Positions 1 to 8,609 of a stretch of DNA of 64,000 nt are shown in pieces. The position numbers were made by a program, and so were the translations under genes. The DNA is taken from NCBI RefSeq assembly GCF_900101685.1, contig NZ_FMZZ01000004.1, positions 256,511 through 320,510 on the forward strand, given 5' to 3'. The number at the start of each line of letters is the position of its first letter. Position 1 is the stretch's first letter. Source of the DNA: Actinokineospora iranica. GTDB lineage: Bacteria; Actinomycetota; Actinomycetes; Mycobacteriales; Pseudonocardiaceae. The notes beneath the pieces are model-generated. The model saw nothing but the letters and a program-made list of their open reading frames with translations. It did not search any database and was not told the DNA's origin.

Positions 1-205
1 CCCGGTGGTCGGGTTCGTAGGTTCGGCTCGGCCCCGGTGGTCGGGTTCGTAGGTTCGGCTCGGCCCCCGTGGTCGGGTTGGCAGGTTCGGCCCGGTCCTT
101 GGGGGTGGGCTGGCAGGTTTGGCCCGGTCCTTGGGGCGGGTTCGTCGGTTTGGCCTGGCCCTGGGGGGTGGGTCGGGAGGTTTGGCTCGGTCTTGGGGCC
201 GGGTC
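1..205. repeat. Imperfect 32-34-bp tandem repeats
   Basis: About six degenerate units are present. The first two are nearly identical with a 32-bp period (GGTGGTCGGGTTCGTAGG starts at 4 and 36), and a third starts at the same phase near 68. Later units (GGCAGGTTTGGCCCGGTCC and similar) drift in length and sequence. The array may extend left of the window. I see no coding or CRISPR features: there are no unique spacers. Confidence 0.7.
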
Positions 206-264
206 GTGTTGCTCCGCGGGCCGGTGCTGATGTGCTTCACTTCCCCCGACCGGCACCGGTCCGC

Positions 265-301
265 GGTACCACTTCACCACTCGGGTACCACTTCACCACT
301 C
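265..301. repeat. 18-bp perfect direct repeat, possible operator
   Basis: The 18-mer GGTACCACTTCACCACTC occurs at 265-282 and again at 284-301, one base apart (19-bp period). It lies in the leader of the TetR gene at 669. Two close direct copies could bind a regulator, but no promoter elements can be placed next to them. Confidence 0.45.
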
Positions 302-668
302 AGTGGTTCTGGCAGGCGCGCTCGCGTCGTCTGATGCCGCTCGTGTCAGCCTCGCTTGCTGGCATCGTGTGTTTCGGCGCTGTGTCTGTCGCCCTCCTGC
401 CGCGCCCCTCCTGCACCGGTTGTCGCCCACCGCCTTCCCGTGCCGGTGGCTGCCCGCCTTCTGGTGTGCTGGTTCGGGTTTGGGTTCTGGTTGTTTCGCT
501 TCCGATAGGGGCTTGGCCTCAGGTTTCTTCGGGGTTTCCGGGGGGCTGGATTTGTTACCTGGCAGTAGTTTTGGGATTTGTTCCCGGAAGTGGGGTGCGG
601 GGCACTTCGTGAGTCTTGTTCGGTCGTTGAACGTGCAAGATGGACGTCAGCGACCAGGAGGAGACGCA

Positions 669-1289
669 GTGGCCAGCCCTACCCCACTTCGCCGTCAGCC
701 CGTGCAGCAGCGCAGCGCCAAGCGTGTGCAGAAGATGCTCGAGGCTTGCGCGGAGCTGGTCGACGAACTCGGCTACGACGGGGTCACCACCACGCTCATC
801 GCCGAGCGGGCCGGGGTGGCCGTCGGGTCGCTGTACCAGTTCTTTCCGGACAAGCGGGCCGTGGTGCAGGCGTTGACGCAGCGCAACCTCGACCACTTCA
901 TGACCGAGATCGCCCGCAGGCTCGACGAGGCCCACCTCGACCACTGGTGGGACGGGGCCGACGTCATCTTCGACATCTACGTCGAGATGTACCGCGAGGT
1001 TCCCGGGTTCCGGCGGCTCCGGTTCGGCGACGAGGTCGACCTGCGGCTCATCGACGGCAGGCGGGACAACAACACCGTGATCGCCGAGAACATGGCCGGG
1101 TTGCTGGCCGACCGGTTCCAGATCCCGCTGGAGGAGATCCGGCTGCCGGTGGCGGTGGCCAACGAGATCGCCGACGGCATCCTCAACCTGGCTTTCCGGC
1201 GCAAGCTCTTCCCAGAAGAGACCGTGATCAGCGAGGCCAAGATGGTCGTGCGCGGCTACCTGTCCGGGCAGATGGAAACCGCGCGCTAG
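669..1289 (+). CDS. TetR/AcrR family transcriptional regulator
   Basis: A 206-residue repressor of the TetR family. The N-terminal helix-turn-helix lies at about residues 17-65 (acidic helix, then TTTLIAERAGVAVGSLYQFF, the typical recognition helix), followed by a ligand-binding domain with no recognisable specificity. The start is a GTG at 669 because AGGAGG lies 7 bases upstream (656-661) and the HTH begins just after it. Upstream in-frame sequence is low-complexity. It converges with the PLP-enzyme gene, overlapping by 4 bases. The nearest plausible target is the operator-containing promoter at 2532-2560, which is inference. Confidence 0.85.
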   Translation: MASPTPLRRQPVQQRSAKRVQKMLEACAELVDELGYDGVTTTLIAERAGVAVGSLYQFFPDKRAVVQALTQRNLDHFMTEIARRLDEAHLDHWWDGADVIFDIYVEMYREVPGFRRLRFGDEVDLRLIDGRRDNNTVIAENMAGLLADRFQIPLEEIRLPVAVANEIADGILNLAFRRKLFPEETVISEAKMVVRGYLSGQMETAR

Positions 1290-2506
1290 CCGAAGCCGCG
1301 GCCCTCGCCGCGGTAGGTGGGTGTGGCGCCTGCGAGCCGATCGCCCTCGATGATGTGGTACTCGGTGAACCGTTCGGCCTGCTCACCGGCCTTCGCGTGC
1401 CGCATCCACACCCGGTCGCCGACGCGCAGGGCGTCGGCGCCGGGGCCCGCGACCGGGGTCTGCACCTCGCCCGCGCCTTCCATCGCCATCAGCTTCAAGC
1501 CCTCCGGCAGATAGAGCTGAGGCAGGCGGGCGTGGTTCGCGGGACCGGAGGCCAGGTAGCCGCCACTGAACAGGGTGGCCAGCCCCGGGCCGGGTTTGCG
1601 GACTACCGGCACCGCGTAGAGCACGGCGGGCGCCGGGGTGAAGCGGCTGTAGTTGTCGAACAGGGTCGGGCCGATCAGGCCGGAGCCCGCGCCGATCTCG
1701 GTGACCGAGCGGTCGGCGCGGGTCACCTCGACGCTGCCGGTGCCGCCGCCGTTGACGAACTCGAGGTGGCACATCGCGGTCACGGCCCGCACCGCCGCGC
1801 CGCGGCGGCGGACCAGTTCGCGCGCCGAGCGGTGCTGCATCCACCGCCGAGCGGCGCCGAGCAGCGGGTTGCCCACCGGCACATCGCCCAGTCCGGCGAT
1901 CTGGCCTTCGTACCCCATCACCCCGACCAGCCGGAACCCCGGCCGGGATAACACCGCCTCGGCCAAGGCACGCGCCTGGTCCGCGGTGAACACCGGGGAG
2001 CGGTGTGTCCCGATGTGCACTTTCCGGTTGCCGAACAGCGGACGCCAGGACACATCCAGTTCCAAGCACACGCGGATCTCGGGGTGGCTCGCGCCGAGCG
2101 CGGCGTCCACCAGGTCCAGGTGCGCGACGGAGTCCACGATGATCGAGACCACGCGGCGGGCGCGGTCGTCCTCGGCGAGGTCGCGCAGCGCGGCACGGTC
2201 GACGGTCGGGTAGGCGACCAGGATGTCGGTTTCCGCGAGATCGGTGCCTGCCCATGTGCGGGTAAGCCACAGCGCTTCTCGGAGGGCGTAGCTCATGACG
2301 CCCTGGAACCCTGGCTTGCGCAGGACGCGCTCAAGCAGGTACCGGCAGCGCACCGACTTGCTGGCCACCCGGATGGGTTTGCCGTCGGCCCGGCGCGTCA
2401 GGTCGGCGGCGTTGCGGTCGAAGGCGTCGAGGTCGACCACGGCCAGCGGCGGGTCGAGGTGGCTGGTCGCGCCATCGAGACGGCGGCGCGGCGCGGTCGG
2501 GGACAC
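1286..2506 (-). CDS. Fold-type III PLP enzyme (alanine racemase / D-threonine aldolase-like)
   Basis: About 406 residues. The N-terminal barrel carries the PLP lysine in VASKSVR near residue 50 after the strand PLAVVDLDAF. The C-terminal domain (GDRVWMRHAKAGE) resembles the D-serine dehydratase/D-threonine aldolase C-terminus with possible metal ligands. The family acts on D-amino acids or hydroxy-amino acids; the substrate cannot be told here. The start is uncertain: a GTG at 2506 fits the family, while an in-frame ATG at 2590 would run into the promoter of the divergent oxidase gene. It may be co-controlled with that oxidase, since they share a 77-base intergenic region. Confidence 0.75.
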   Translation of the reverse strand: MSPTAPRRRLDGATSHLDPPLAVVDLDAFDRNAADLTRRADGKPIRVASKSVRCRYLLERVLRKPGFQGVMSYALREALWLTRTWAGTDLAETDILVAYPTVDRAALRDLAEDDRARRVVSIIVDSVAHLDLVDAALGASHPEIRVCLELDVSWRPLFGNRKVHIGTHRSPVFTADQARALAEAVLSRPGFRLVGVMGYEGQIAGLGDVPVGNPLLGAARRWMQHRSARELVRRRGAAVRAVTAMCHLEFVNGGGTGSVEVTRADRSVTEIGAGSGLIGPTLFDNYSRFTPAPAVLYAVPVVRKPGPGLATLFSGGYLASGPANHARLPQLYLPEGLKLMAMEGAGEVQTPVAGPGADALRVGDRVWMRHAKAGEQAERFTEYHIIEGDRLAGATPTYRGEGRGFG

Positions 2507-2531
2507 GACGACAACGGTACGACACCCAGGC

Positions 2532-2560
2532 TTGAAATGTGAAGCTGTTTCACTTAATTT
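2532..2560 (+). promoter_or_regulatory. Promoter with a palindromic operator in the spacer
   Basis: A -35 box TTGAAA (2532-2537) and a -10 box TAATTT (2555-2560) are separated by 17 bp. The spacer contains the palindrome GTGAA-N5-TTCAC (2539-2553), placed as a repressor operator would be. A good ribosome site (GGGGAGG, 2572-2578) and the ATG at 2584 follow. The nearby TetR protein is a candidate ligand-responsive repressor. Confidence 0.6.
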
Positions 2561-2583
2561 TGTCGGACAATGGGGAGGTGCGG

Positions 2584-3900
2584 ATGGCACACGCTGCCTG
2601 GCGCAACTGGGCAGGCACCGAGACCGCGGTCGCGACCGAGGTCCGGCAGCCGCGCGACACCGCCGAGATCAGCGCCGCGGTCACCTGGGCCGCCGAGCGC
2701 GGCACGACCGTCCGCGCCCGGGGCAGCGGCCACTCGTTCACCGCCGTCGGCGCCGCGCACGGCCTGGCGCTCGACCTGTCGCACTGGACCGGCGTCGAGG
2801 CAGCCGACCTGGAGACCGGCGAGGTGACCGTCCGCGCGGGCACCACCCTCGCCGCCCTCAACGCCGAACTCGACGGTCTCGGCCGGGCCATGGCCAACCT
2901 GGGCGACATCGACGCGCAGACGATCTCCGGCGCGATCTCCACCGGCACGCACGGCACCGGCGCGCGGCTGGGCGGCCTCGCGACGCAGGTCAGCGGCCTG
3001 GAACTGGTCCTGGCGGACGGGTCGGCCGTCCGCTGCTCCGCGACCGAGCGCCCGGAACTGTTCACCGCGGCCCGGGTCGGCCTCGGCGCGCTCGGCGTGA
3101 TCAGCACGGTGACACTGCGGACAGAGCCGTCGTTCGCGCTGGCCGCCGAGGAACGGCCGGAGCCGCTGGACGAGGTGCTCGACCGGCTCGACGAGCACTG
3201 CGCGGACAATGATCATTTCGAGTTCTACTGGTTCCCCTACGGCCGGAAGGCGTTGACCAAGCGCAACAACCGACTGCCCGACGGAACCGCGACGCGTCCG
3301 CTGCGCCCGCTGCGGAAGTTCGTGGAGTACGAAGTCGTGGAAAACGCCGCGTTCGGCGCGCTATGCCGAATCGGCCGCCGCGCGCCGCGACTCGCGCGTC
3401 CGATGAACAAACTGGCAGTGTCAGCGCTGTCGCCGCGCTCTTACAGCGACGTCTCACACAAGGTGTTCGTCACGAACCGGCGCGTGCGTTTTGTCGAGTC
3501 GGAGTACGCGATTCCGCGCGCGGCGCTGGGCGAGGTGCTGGCGGACCTCCGGGTCCGGGTGCCCGCGCTCACCGATCCGGTGATGTTCCCGGTCGAGGTG
3601 CGGGTGGCGGCGCGGGACGACATCTGGCTGTCGACGGCGTACGGGCGCGACTCGGCGTACCTCGCCATTCACCAGTACATCGGTATGCCCTACCGGGCGT
3701 ACTTCGACCTGTTCGAGGCGGTCGTCGGCGCGGTGGGCGGCAGGCCCCATTGGGGGAAGGTGCATTCGCTTGACGCGGCCGCGTTACGGGCCCGGTACCC
3801 GAGGTTCGCCGACTTCCTCCGCGTCCGATCCGAAGTGGACCCGGACGGCCGGTTCGCGAACCCCTACTGCGACAGGGTGTTCGGCGCGACGACGGCCTGA
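2584..3900 (+). CDS. FAD-linked oxidase, D-arabinono-1,4-lactone oxidase/alditol oxidase family
   Basis: A 438-residue VAO-type flavoprotein. The PP-loop FAD-binding domain (residues about 10-180) contains RGSGHSFT; its histidine is at the position that covalently binds FAD in the family. The C-terminal ALO domain ends with the HWGK motif, which is typical of sugar-lactone and alditol oxidases. It likely oxidises a polyol or aldonolactone with oxygen. ATG 2584 is chosen because it follows GGGGAGG; an upstream ATG at 2539 lies inside the operator. Its 3' end overlaps the convergent SDR gene by 37 bases. Confidence 0.85.
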   Translation: MAHAAWRNWAGTETAVATEVRQPRDTAEISAAVTWAAERGTTVRARGSGHSFTAVGAAHGLALDLSHWTGVEAADLETGEVTVRAGTTLAALNAELDGLGRAMANLGDIDAQTISGAISTGTHGTGARLGGLATQVSGLELVLADGSAVRCSATERPELFTAARVGLGALGVISTVTLRTEPSFALAAEERPEPLDEVLDRLDEHCADNDHFEFYWFPYGRKALTKRNNRLPDGTATRPLRPLRKFVEYEVVENAAFGALCRIGRRAPRLARPMNKLAVSALSPRSYSDVSHKVFVTNRRVRFVESEYAIPRAALGEVLADLRVRVPALTDPVMFPVEVRVAARDDIWLSTAYGRDSAYLAIHQYIGMPYRAYFDLFEAVVGAVGGRPHWGKVHSLDAAALRARYPRFADFLRVRSEVDPDGRFANPYCDRVFGATTA

Positions 3901-4538
3901 ACCGCTTCGACGACCGGGGTGTCGCCAGCCACCAGTTCCAGGGTGAGCCCGGACGAGTCGACCTCGTCCAGGAGCGCGAGCACGACGGCGGCGACGTCGG
4001 CGCGGCTTACCGACCCGGCGTCGACGGACTCACCCAGCCGCACCCGCCCGGTCATCGGGTCGTCGGTGAGCCTGCCGGGCCGCAGGATCGTCCAATCGAG
4101 ATCGCGGGCGCGCAGATCCTGCTCGGCTGCGGCCTTGGCGCGCAGGTAAGCGGCGAACACCGGGTCCATCCCGGGGTCGTCGGCGCGGTCGAGGCCCATG
4201 GCGCTGATCTGGACGTAGCGCAGCACACCGGCCAGCCGCGCGGCTTCGGCGACCAACGCGGACGCGGCCCGGTCGACGGTGTCCTTGCGGGCGATCCCAC
4301 TGCCCGGCCCGGCGCCCGCGGCGAACACCACGGCGTCGGCCCCGGCGAGGAACGCCGCCGTCTGCTCGGCCTCGGCTTTCTCCAGGTCGAGGACCACCGC
4401 GTCGCCCCCGTGGGCGCGCACGCCTTCGACTTGGTCGGGGTTGCGGACCAACCCGACCACGGTGTCGCCGCGGTCGGCGGCGAGCCTGGTGAGCAGGAGC
4501 GCGATCTTGCCGTGTCCCCCGGCTATGACGAGTCGCAT
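3864..4538 (-). CDS. NAD(P)-binding SDR-type protein (NmrA-like/atypical SDR)
   Basis: A 224-residue protein with an N-terminal Rossmann motif (VIAGGHGKIA) and a second strand typical of atypical SDRs (VVGLVRNPDQ). The central region RYVQISAMGLDRA and LDWTILRPGRLTDDP match the YwnB/NmrA-like group, which binds NAD(P)H and reduces or senses it. There is no classic YxxxK pair at the usual place. It starts at ATG 4538, eleven bases after the stop of the upstream minus-strand gene, so the two are probably co-transcribed. Confidence 0.8.
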   Translation of the reverse strand: MRLVIAGGHGKIALLLTRLAADRGDTVVGLVRNPDQVEGVRAHGGDAVVLDLEKAEAEQTAAFLAGADAVVFAAGAGPGSGIARKDTVDRAASALVAEAARLAGVLRYVQISAMGLDRADDPGMDPVFAAYLRAKAAAEQDLRARDLDWTILRPGRLTDDPMTGRVRLGESVDAGSVSRADVAAVVLALLDEVDSSGLTLELVAGDTPVVEAVQAVVAPNTLSQ

Positions 4539-4548
4539 GTGGACGACC

Positions 4549-5181
4549 CTACGACGAGGACGGCACCGTCGCCGTCTCGAGGATTTGGTCGTAGGCAAGC
4601 TCGCTGACCCACCGGTACAGCGCGTCGGCCTCCGGGAACGCCCGGTCCTGCCGCCCCGGCAGGTCCAGGTCGACCTGCGCGTCGGGCTCGGCGCTGACGA
4701 TCGCGACCCCGTAGGCGCGGGCCCGCGGCAGGCAGTTGGCGAGGTAGTCGTGGGTGAGCACCGCGGACGTCGGCAACACCATCGCGGCATCACCGAACCG
4801 AAGGAACGGCACCGCGTTCGCCAACCCAGTGCGCCAGTGCCGCGCCACCGCGATGGCCCCCACCACCCGAACGGCGGGCTCCGGCACCCGACCGTGCAAT
4901 TCCGGGAACGCCCAAGTGGCCACACTGGCCCGATCCGTGACCGGCTCCTGCCCAAGGCAGATCCGCTCGGCGTGCACATCGGCCTTCAACTCGGCGACCA
5001 GACACACCCGCCGCCCGAACAACGTCATCTCCGGCAGCACCACACCCGGCCAGTTCAACGCCCCCACAGCGGAAGCCGCCAACTCGTCCACCCCGGCTGG
5101 CAACTCGACCGGCGGAGTGAGCTGCGCAGGCAGTGCCTTGAGATTCTCGGTTACCGCTGTGCGCCCTGGAATGCCGGTCAC
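4549..5181 (-). CDS. Hypothetical protein, about 210 aa
   Basis: I do not recognise a domain. The protein is soluble, acidic and without a signal peptide or membrane segment. It has two GA/LP-rich N-terminal stretches and a conserved-looking core (WPGVVLPEMTLFGRRVCLVAEL). The GTG at 5181 is preferred because purine-rich AGAAGGGCGGAAG lies just upstream; a longer start at GTG 5241 lacks a ribosome site. The codon use is normal for the genome. It sits upstream of the SDR gene with a short gap, so a joint transcript is likely. Confidence 0.65.
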   Translation of the reverse strand: MTGIPGRTAVTENLKALPAQLTPPVELPAGVDELAASAVGALNWPGVVLPEMTLFGRRVCLVAELKADVHAERICLGQEPVTDRASVATWAFPELHGRVPEPAVRVVGAIAVARHWRTGLANAVPFLRFGDAAMVLPTSAVLTHDYLANCLPRARAYGVAIVSAEPDAQVDLDLPGRQDRAFPEADALYRWVSELAYDQILETATVPSSS

Positions 5182-5251
5182 GAACTTCCGCCCTTCTCTT
5201 CCACCGGAGCCGGCCGCATCAGGTTGCGTGCCGGTCAACACGGTGTCGATT

Positions 5252-5270
5252 GGTACTTCAATTGAGTACC
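5252..5270 (-). promoter_or_regulatory. Inverted repeat upstream of the 4549-5181 gene
   Basis: GGTACT-TCAATTG-AGTACC is an inverted repeat with 6-bp arms around an AT-rich centre, 70 bases upstream of the preferred start of the minus-strand gene. It could be an operator. No clear -35/-10 pair is visible beside it. Confidence 0.3.
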
Positions 5271-6588
5271 AGGAAGGACCCAGCGATTAAGAGGGTGAAC
5301 CGCCCCCCGTGCGACCGGCGGCGCGAAGCGGTCGGTGACCGGTCGCCGACCGGTATTCAGACTTCGGCCCGACTGTGCTGCCGTCCGGGTGAGCCCCCGG
5401 CCAGGCGGTTGACCGGAAAACTACCCACAGTGCCCCAACGATCAACCCCGCCCCCAAGTTCCCCGCCCCCGCCATTCCCCCATCCGGCCCACACCCCCTA
5501 CCCCCACCCGGCCGCACCACCGCCCCCCGAACCCCACCCCTGTCATTTTCCCCAAATCCCCTCCCCTTTTCCCCACCCCAAACCCAAACACCCCATGACC
5601 CCACCCCGCCCACCCCCGAACGCACGACAGGAGAGAAGACAGACAGTCCCGGAGGAAAAGACGCCCGAAGCCCCACCCACCCCCAGCGACGGAAGGACCC
5701 CCAGGAGGGACGAACGGACCAACACCCGAACGCCCACAGCCGGAACCACCCGCACAGCGGACGGAACGAACGCAACCGAGAGCCAGGAGGAACAACCGAA
5801 CGAGACCCACCACCAGCCAGACCCGCCAAGCGGGCCGACAGGCTGGCGGGGCGCACGCGCGGGCAAGCCGGACACGGCGGATGAGAGGAACGGAAGAGAC
5901 GGGGCAGGACCACGCAAAGGCAGAACCGGCGGGACGGACGACAGGTGAGCAGTGGCGGAGGAACTAGGGGAACAACGGCGAGGTGGTGGAGGAGGCGGAA
6001 GAGGCAGGGATGGGAGAGCGACAACGAACGGGAGACGACAGAGGCAGACAGGCCCCGGAGAGGCGAACGAGAGGAAAGCAGCCAGGAGAGGACGACAGGA
6101 GGCAGGACACGGCGAGCCCCCACAAGGGCGAAGGAAGCAAGGGACGGGAGCCCAACAGCGGGCAGAGAAACGACGAACCGGCGGACAGAACAACAAACGC
6201 ACCGAGGCACAGAGGGAGCAACGGGCGAGGGACGACCAACAGAGGCAGACGGAGACAGGAACGCAGAACCTGTGGGCAGGCCAGGCAGGGCCCAAGCCAG
6301 AGGGCCGGGACAAGCGGAACGACGAGGACGACAAACGAGCAAACGAGGAACCACCCCAAGGAGCGAGGTGCTTCCAACCAAGGAGCAAGGGAGGAAGCGA
6401 CGGCAAGAGAGGAAGACGAGGGCGCAGCGAGCCAGCGGCAGGGCCAGACCGGCCAAGGCCGGACCGGGGATATGCCGGGCGGACCGGCAGGGCAGGGCAG
6501 GCGGGGCAGGGCCGAGCGGGCCCGGCAGGCCCGGCAGGGCCGGTGGGCCGAGCGGGCCGGTGGGGCCGGTGGGCCGGCAGGGCCCGGT

Positions 6589-6678
6589 GGGCCGAGCGGG
6601 CCGAGCGGGCCGGTGGGGCCGGCCCGGCGGGCCCGCGGGGCCGGCGGGCCCCACGGGCCCGCTCGGCCCGCTCGGGCC
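6589..6678. repeat. G/C-only long inverted repeat
   Basis: A 20-bp arm GGCCCGCTCGGCCCGCTCGG (6656-6675) is the reverse complement of the segment ending at 6611. A further inner pair is GTGGGGCC (6613-6620) with GGCCCCAC (6647-6654). This would fold into a very stable hairpin inside the low-complexity stretch. It may pause polymerase or simply result from expansion of GGGCCGAGC units. Confidence 0.5.
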
Positions 6679-6973
6679 GGTGGGCCGGTGGGCCGAGCGG
6701 GCCGGTGGGCAGGGCAGGGCAGGGCCAGCAGAGCAGTGCCAGACCGAACCGGGGATAGGCCGGGCAGGCAGGGTCGGTGGGCAGGCAGGGTGAGCAGGGC
6801 GAGTGGCCCGAGCCAGACCGAGCAGGGCAGGCAGGGCCGACCAGGGCGGGCGGGCCAGGAAGGGGAGGCCCAGCACGAAGGAAAGCCCCATCCACCACCA
6901 CGGACCCCCAACTACGGACCCCGAACCACGGACCCCGATGCGCGAAGCGCGAGCCCCGCTGGGTCAGGAACCA

Positions 6974-7069
6974 ACCGCACCGTGGGGGTCTGGGGGTCGC
7001 CCCCCAGATACAACAACGGCCGACCCGGCTCGCGCTTTCCGCGAGCATGGGTCGGCCGAGGCCGTGGGC
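6974..7069. repeat. 96-bp repeat copy A, downstream of tRNA-Leu
   Basis: Bases 6974-7069 match 57236-57331 with one mismatch (CGTGGGGGTC versus CGTGAGGGTC). Both copies lie directly 3' of a minus-strand tRNA gene and end with the first bases of the tRNA acceptor stem. The repeat contains the tRNA terminator hairpin plus a second CTGGGGG/CCCCCAG hairpin. Confidence 0.85.
7017..7058 (-). terminator. Terminator of tRNA-Leu
   Basis: CGGCCGACCC (7017-7026) pairs with GGGTCGGCCG (7049-7058), with a further inner pair GCTCGCG/CGCGAGC around CTTTC. On the minus strand the stem is followed by TTGTTGTATCT, fitting an intrinsic terminator just after the tRNA 3' end. Confidence 0.75.
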
Positions 7070-7147
7070 GAGGGGGGAGTTGAACCCCCACGTCCTTTCG
7101 GACACACGGACCTGAACCGTGCGCGTCTGCCATTCCGCCACTCGCCC
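7065..7147 (-). tRNA. tRNA-Leu (anticodon CAG)
   Basis: The minus strand folds as a class II tRNA: acceptor GGGCGAG/CTCGCCC with discriminator A, D-arm GGCGGAATGGCAGACGCG, anticodon stem CACGG/CCGTG with loop TTCAGGT (anticodon CAG), a long variable arm TGTCCGAAAGGACG and T-arm GGGGGTTCAACTCCCCC. CCA is not encoded. Its place beyond fhaA matches leuT in the mycobacterial origin region. Confidence 0.95.
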
Positions 7148-7277
7148 GAGTGGTTGGTGTCCCTCAGTGGGACGTGCGAAAGACTAGCACGGCCGAAAAC
7201 CTGGTTTGCACATACCCGTGTCCTGCATGGCGCGCCCGGATACGATCGGTGCAGGAGCACACGTGGAGGGAGGGCTC

Positions 7278-8435
7278 ATGGGCATCGGACAGCGGTTGAA
7301 CCGCAAGCTTGAGGACGTCGTGGGCAACACCTTCGCGCGCGTGTTCGGTGGCAATGTCGTGCCCCAGGAAGTGGCGCAGGCGCTGCAGCGTGAAGGCGAG
7401 GACAACGTCCGCGAGTTGGCTGGTGGGAGGCTGTTGGCGCCCAACCACTACGTGGTGCAACTGGGCCCGGCCGACCACCAGAACTTCGCGGGCGACGAAG
7501 AGCGCATGAAAACGCTGCTCGCGGACTGTGTGGCGGAACATCTCGCCGAGCACGGATGGGACACCTATGGTGACGTCGTAGTCTCCCTGGAGCGCTCCGA
7601 CGCGCTGCACACCGGACAGTTCCGAACCCGCTCGTCCGTCGACCCCGACGTGAAGCCTCACGTCGCGGGTGCAGGCCAACCGGCAGGCAGACGGCAGGCA
7701 CAACCCCGCAACGCAGGAGACCCATCCATGAGCCAGCCTCCCGGCTACGGCCAGGCGCCAGAGAGCGACCCGTACGGACAGCAGCAGTACGGGTACGGCC
7801 AGCAGGGCGCGTACGGCAACGATCCCAACTACGGTCAGGGCTACGGCCAGCAGCCGCCGCAGCAAGGTGGCTACGACCAGCAGGGCTACGGCCAGCAGGG
7901 CGGCTACGACCAGGGTTACGGCCAGCAGGGCTACGACCAGGGTTACGGCCAGCAGCAGGGCTACGGCCAGCAGGGCGGCTACGACCAGGGCTACGGCCAG
8001 CAGGGCTACGACCAGGGGTACGGCCAGCAGCAGGGCTACGGCCAGCAGGGCGGCTACGACCAGGGGTACGGCCAGCAGGCCTACGGCCAGGACCCGTACG
8101 CCCAGCAGGGGTACGCCCCGCCCGCTGTGCAGACCGGTCCTCGGCAGCTTTCGGCGAGTCTGCAGCTTGACGACGGCTCGAACCGCAACTACTCGCTCAA
8201 ACAGGGCGGGAATGTGGTGGGCCGCGGTCAGGACGCCGACTTCCGGCTGCCGGACACCGGTGTGTCGCGGCGGCACCTGGAGATCACCTGGGATGGTCAG
8301 AGTGCCACCCTCGCCGACCTGGGGTCGACGAACGGCACCACCGTCAACGGCACTCCGGTGCAGACGTGGCAGCTTGCCGACGGCGACGTCGTCCGGATCG
8401 GCCACTCGTCGCTGGTGTTCCGCACCCAGGGCTGA
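7278..8435 (+). CDS. fhaA: FHA-domain protein FhaA
   Basis: A 385-residue cytoplasmic protein. It has an N-terminal DUF3662-type domain ([16 protein letters not shown]..., about 1-115), a long Gly/Tyr/Gln linker (about 150-280) and a C-terminal FHA domain (about 290-385) with the [19 protein letters not shown] and GSTNGT motifs that bind phosphothreonine. FhaA recruits phosphorylated partners of PknA/PknB in peptidoglycan and polar growth control. ATG 7278 is chosen for the GGAGGGAGGG site just before it and the family N-terminus. It is the first gene of the seven-gene signalling operon ending with pknB. Confidence 0.95.
   Translation: MGIGQRLNRKLEDVVGNTFARVFGGNVVPQEVAQALQREGEDNVRELAGGRLLAPNHYVVQLGPADHQNFAGDEERMKTLLADCVAEHLAEHGWDTYGDVVVSLERSDALHTGQFRTRSSVDPDVKPHVAGAGQPAGRRQAQPRNAGDPSMSQPPGYGQAPESDPYGQQQYGYGQQGAYGNDPNYGQGYGQQPPQQGGYDQQGYGQQGGYDQGYGQQGYDQGYGQQQGYGQQGGYDQGYGQQGYDQGYGQQQGYGQQGGYDQGYGQQAYGQDPYAQQGYAPPAVQTGPRQLSASLQLDDGSNRNYSLKQGGNVVGRGQDADFRLPDTGVSRRHLEITWDGQSATLADLGSTNGTTVNGTPVQTWQLADGDVVRIGHSSLVFRTQG
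7867..8110 (+). repeat. In-frame GYGQQ-type repeats within fhaA
   Basis: Tandem coding repeats of the type [19 protein letters not shown] build the low-complexity linker between the two FhaA domains. Two units of about 78 bp are nearly identical at the DNA level (around 7909-8064), so this array can change length by slippage. The protein stretch is of the Tyr/Gly/Gln type often linked to condensate formation; that role is inference. Confidence 0.8.
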
Positions 8436-8609
8436 GCGGAGGGTCGGGCCGGGCAACAGCTCGGACGGGCCTGGACAGGCTTGGACAGGCAACGTTCGAG
8501 GTCGGCCAGACGTCTTGAGGGCTGTCCGGGGCGCACGCCCGGGCAGTCCTCATGTCGAGTTGGACGCGCGTCGAGCGGACAGCGTGAGAAGCGGGAGCGG
8601 TCACAACAA

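Larger units (their letters stand above)
1..668. other. Repeat-rich leader upstream of the TetR gene, no gene seen
   Basis: I see no credible gene here. Open frames on both strands encode only Gly/Trp/Arg/Pro-rich composition artefacts. The first 205 bases are tandem repeats, bases 265-301 hold an 18-bp direct repeat, and the rest is G/T-rich on the plus strand with no clear promoter. The transcript of the TetR gene at 669 must start in or before this stretch, so the 18-bp repeat is a possible operator. Confidence 0.6.
5272..7064. other. Long low-complexity, T-poor intergenic stretch
   Basis: About 1.8 kb with no credible gene. Composition changes stepwise along the plus strand: C-rich (about 5440-5640), then A/G/C with very little T (about 5640-6440), then almost pure G/C with reiterated GGGCCG, GGCAGG and GGCCGGTGG blocks (about 6440-6880). 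Long open frames exist on both strands only because stop codons need T (or A on the other strand); they encode low-complexity Pro/Arg/Gly and Leu/Ser/Pro strings. The stretch lies between a minus-strand operon and tRNA-Leu. Confidence 0.6.

Noticed and set aside
1-205. CRISPR array
   Set aside because: Tandem units adjoin without spacers and drift in sequence.
5287-7141. Long open frames on both strands (over 500 codons) in the low-complexity stretch
   Set aside because: They exist because the strand is nearly free of T. The predicted proteins are Pro/Leu/Ser or Arg/Gly/Pro strings with no domain, no ribosome sites and overlap with each other and the tRNA.
7867-8110. CRISPR-like array
   Set aside because: The repeats are in frame inside fhaA, encode a Tyr/Gly/Gln linker and have no unique spacers.
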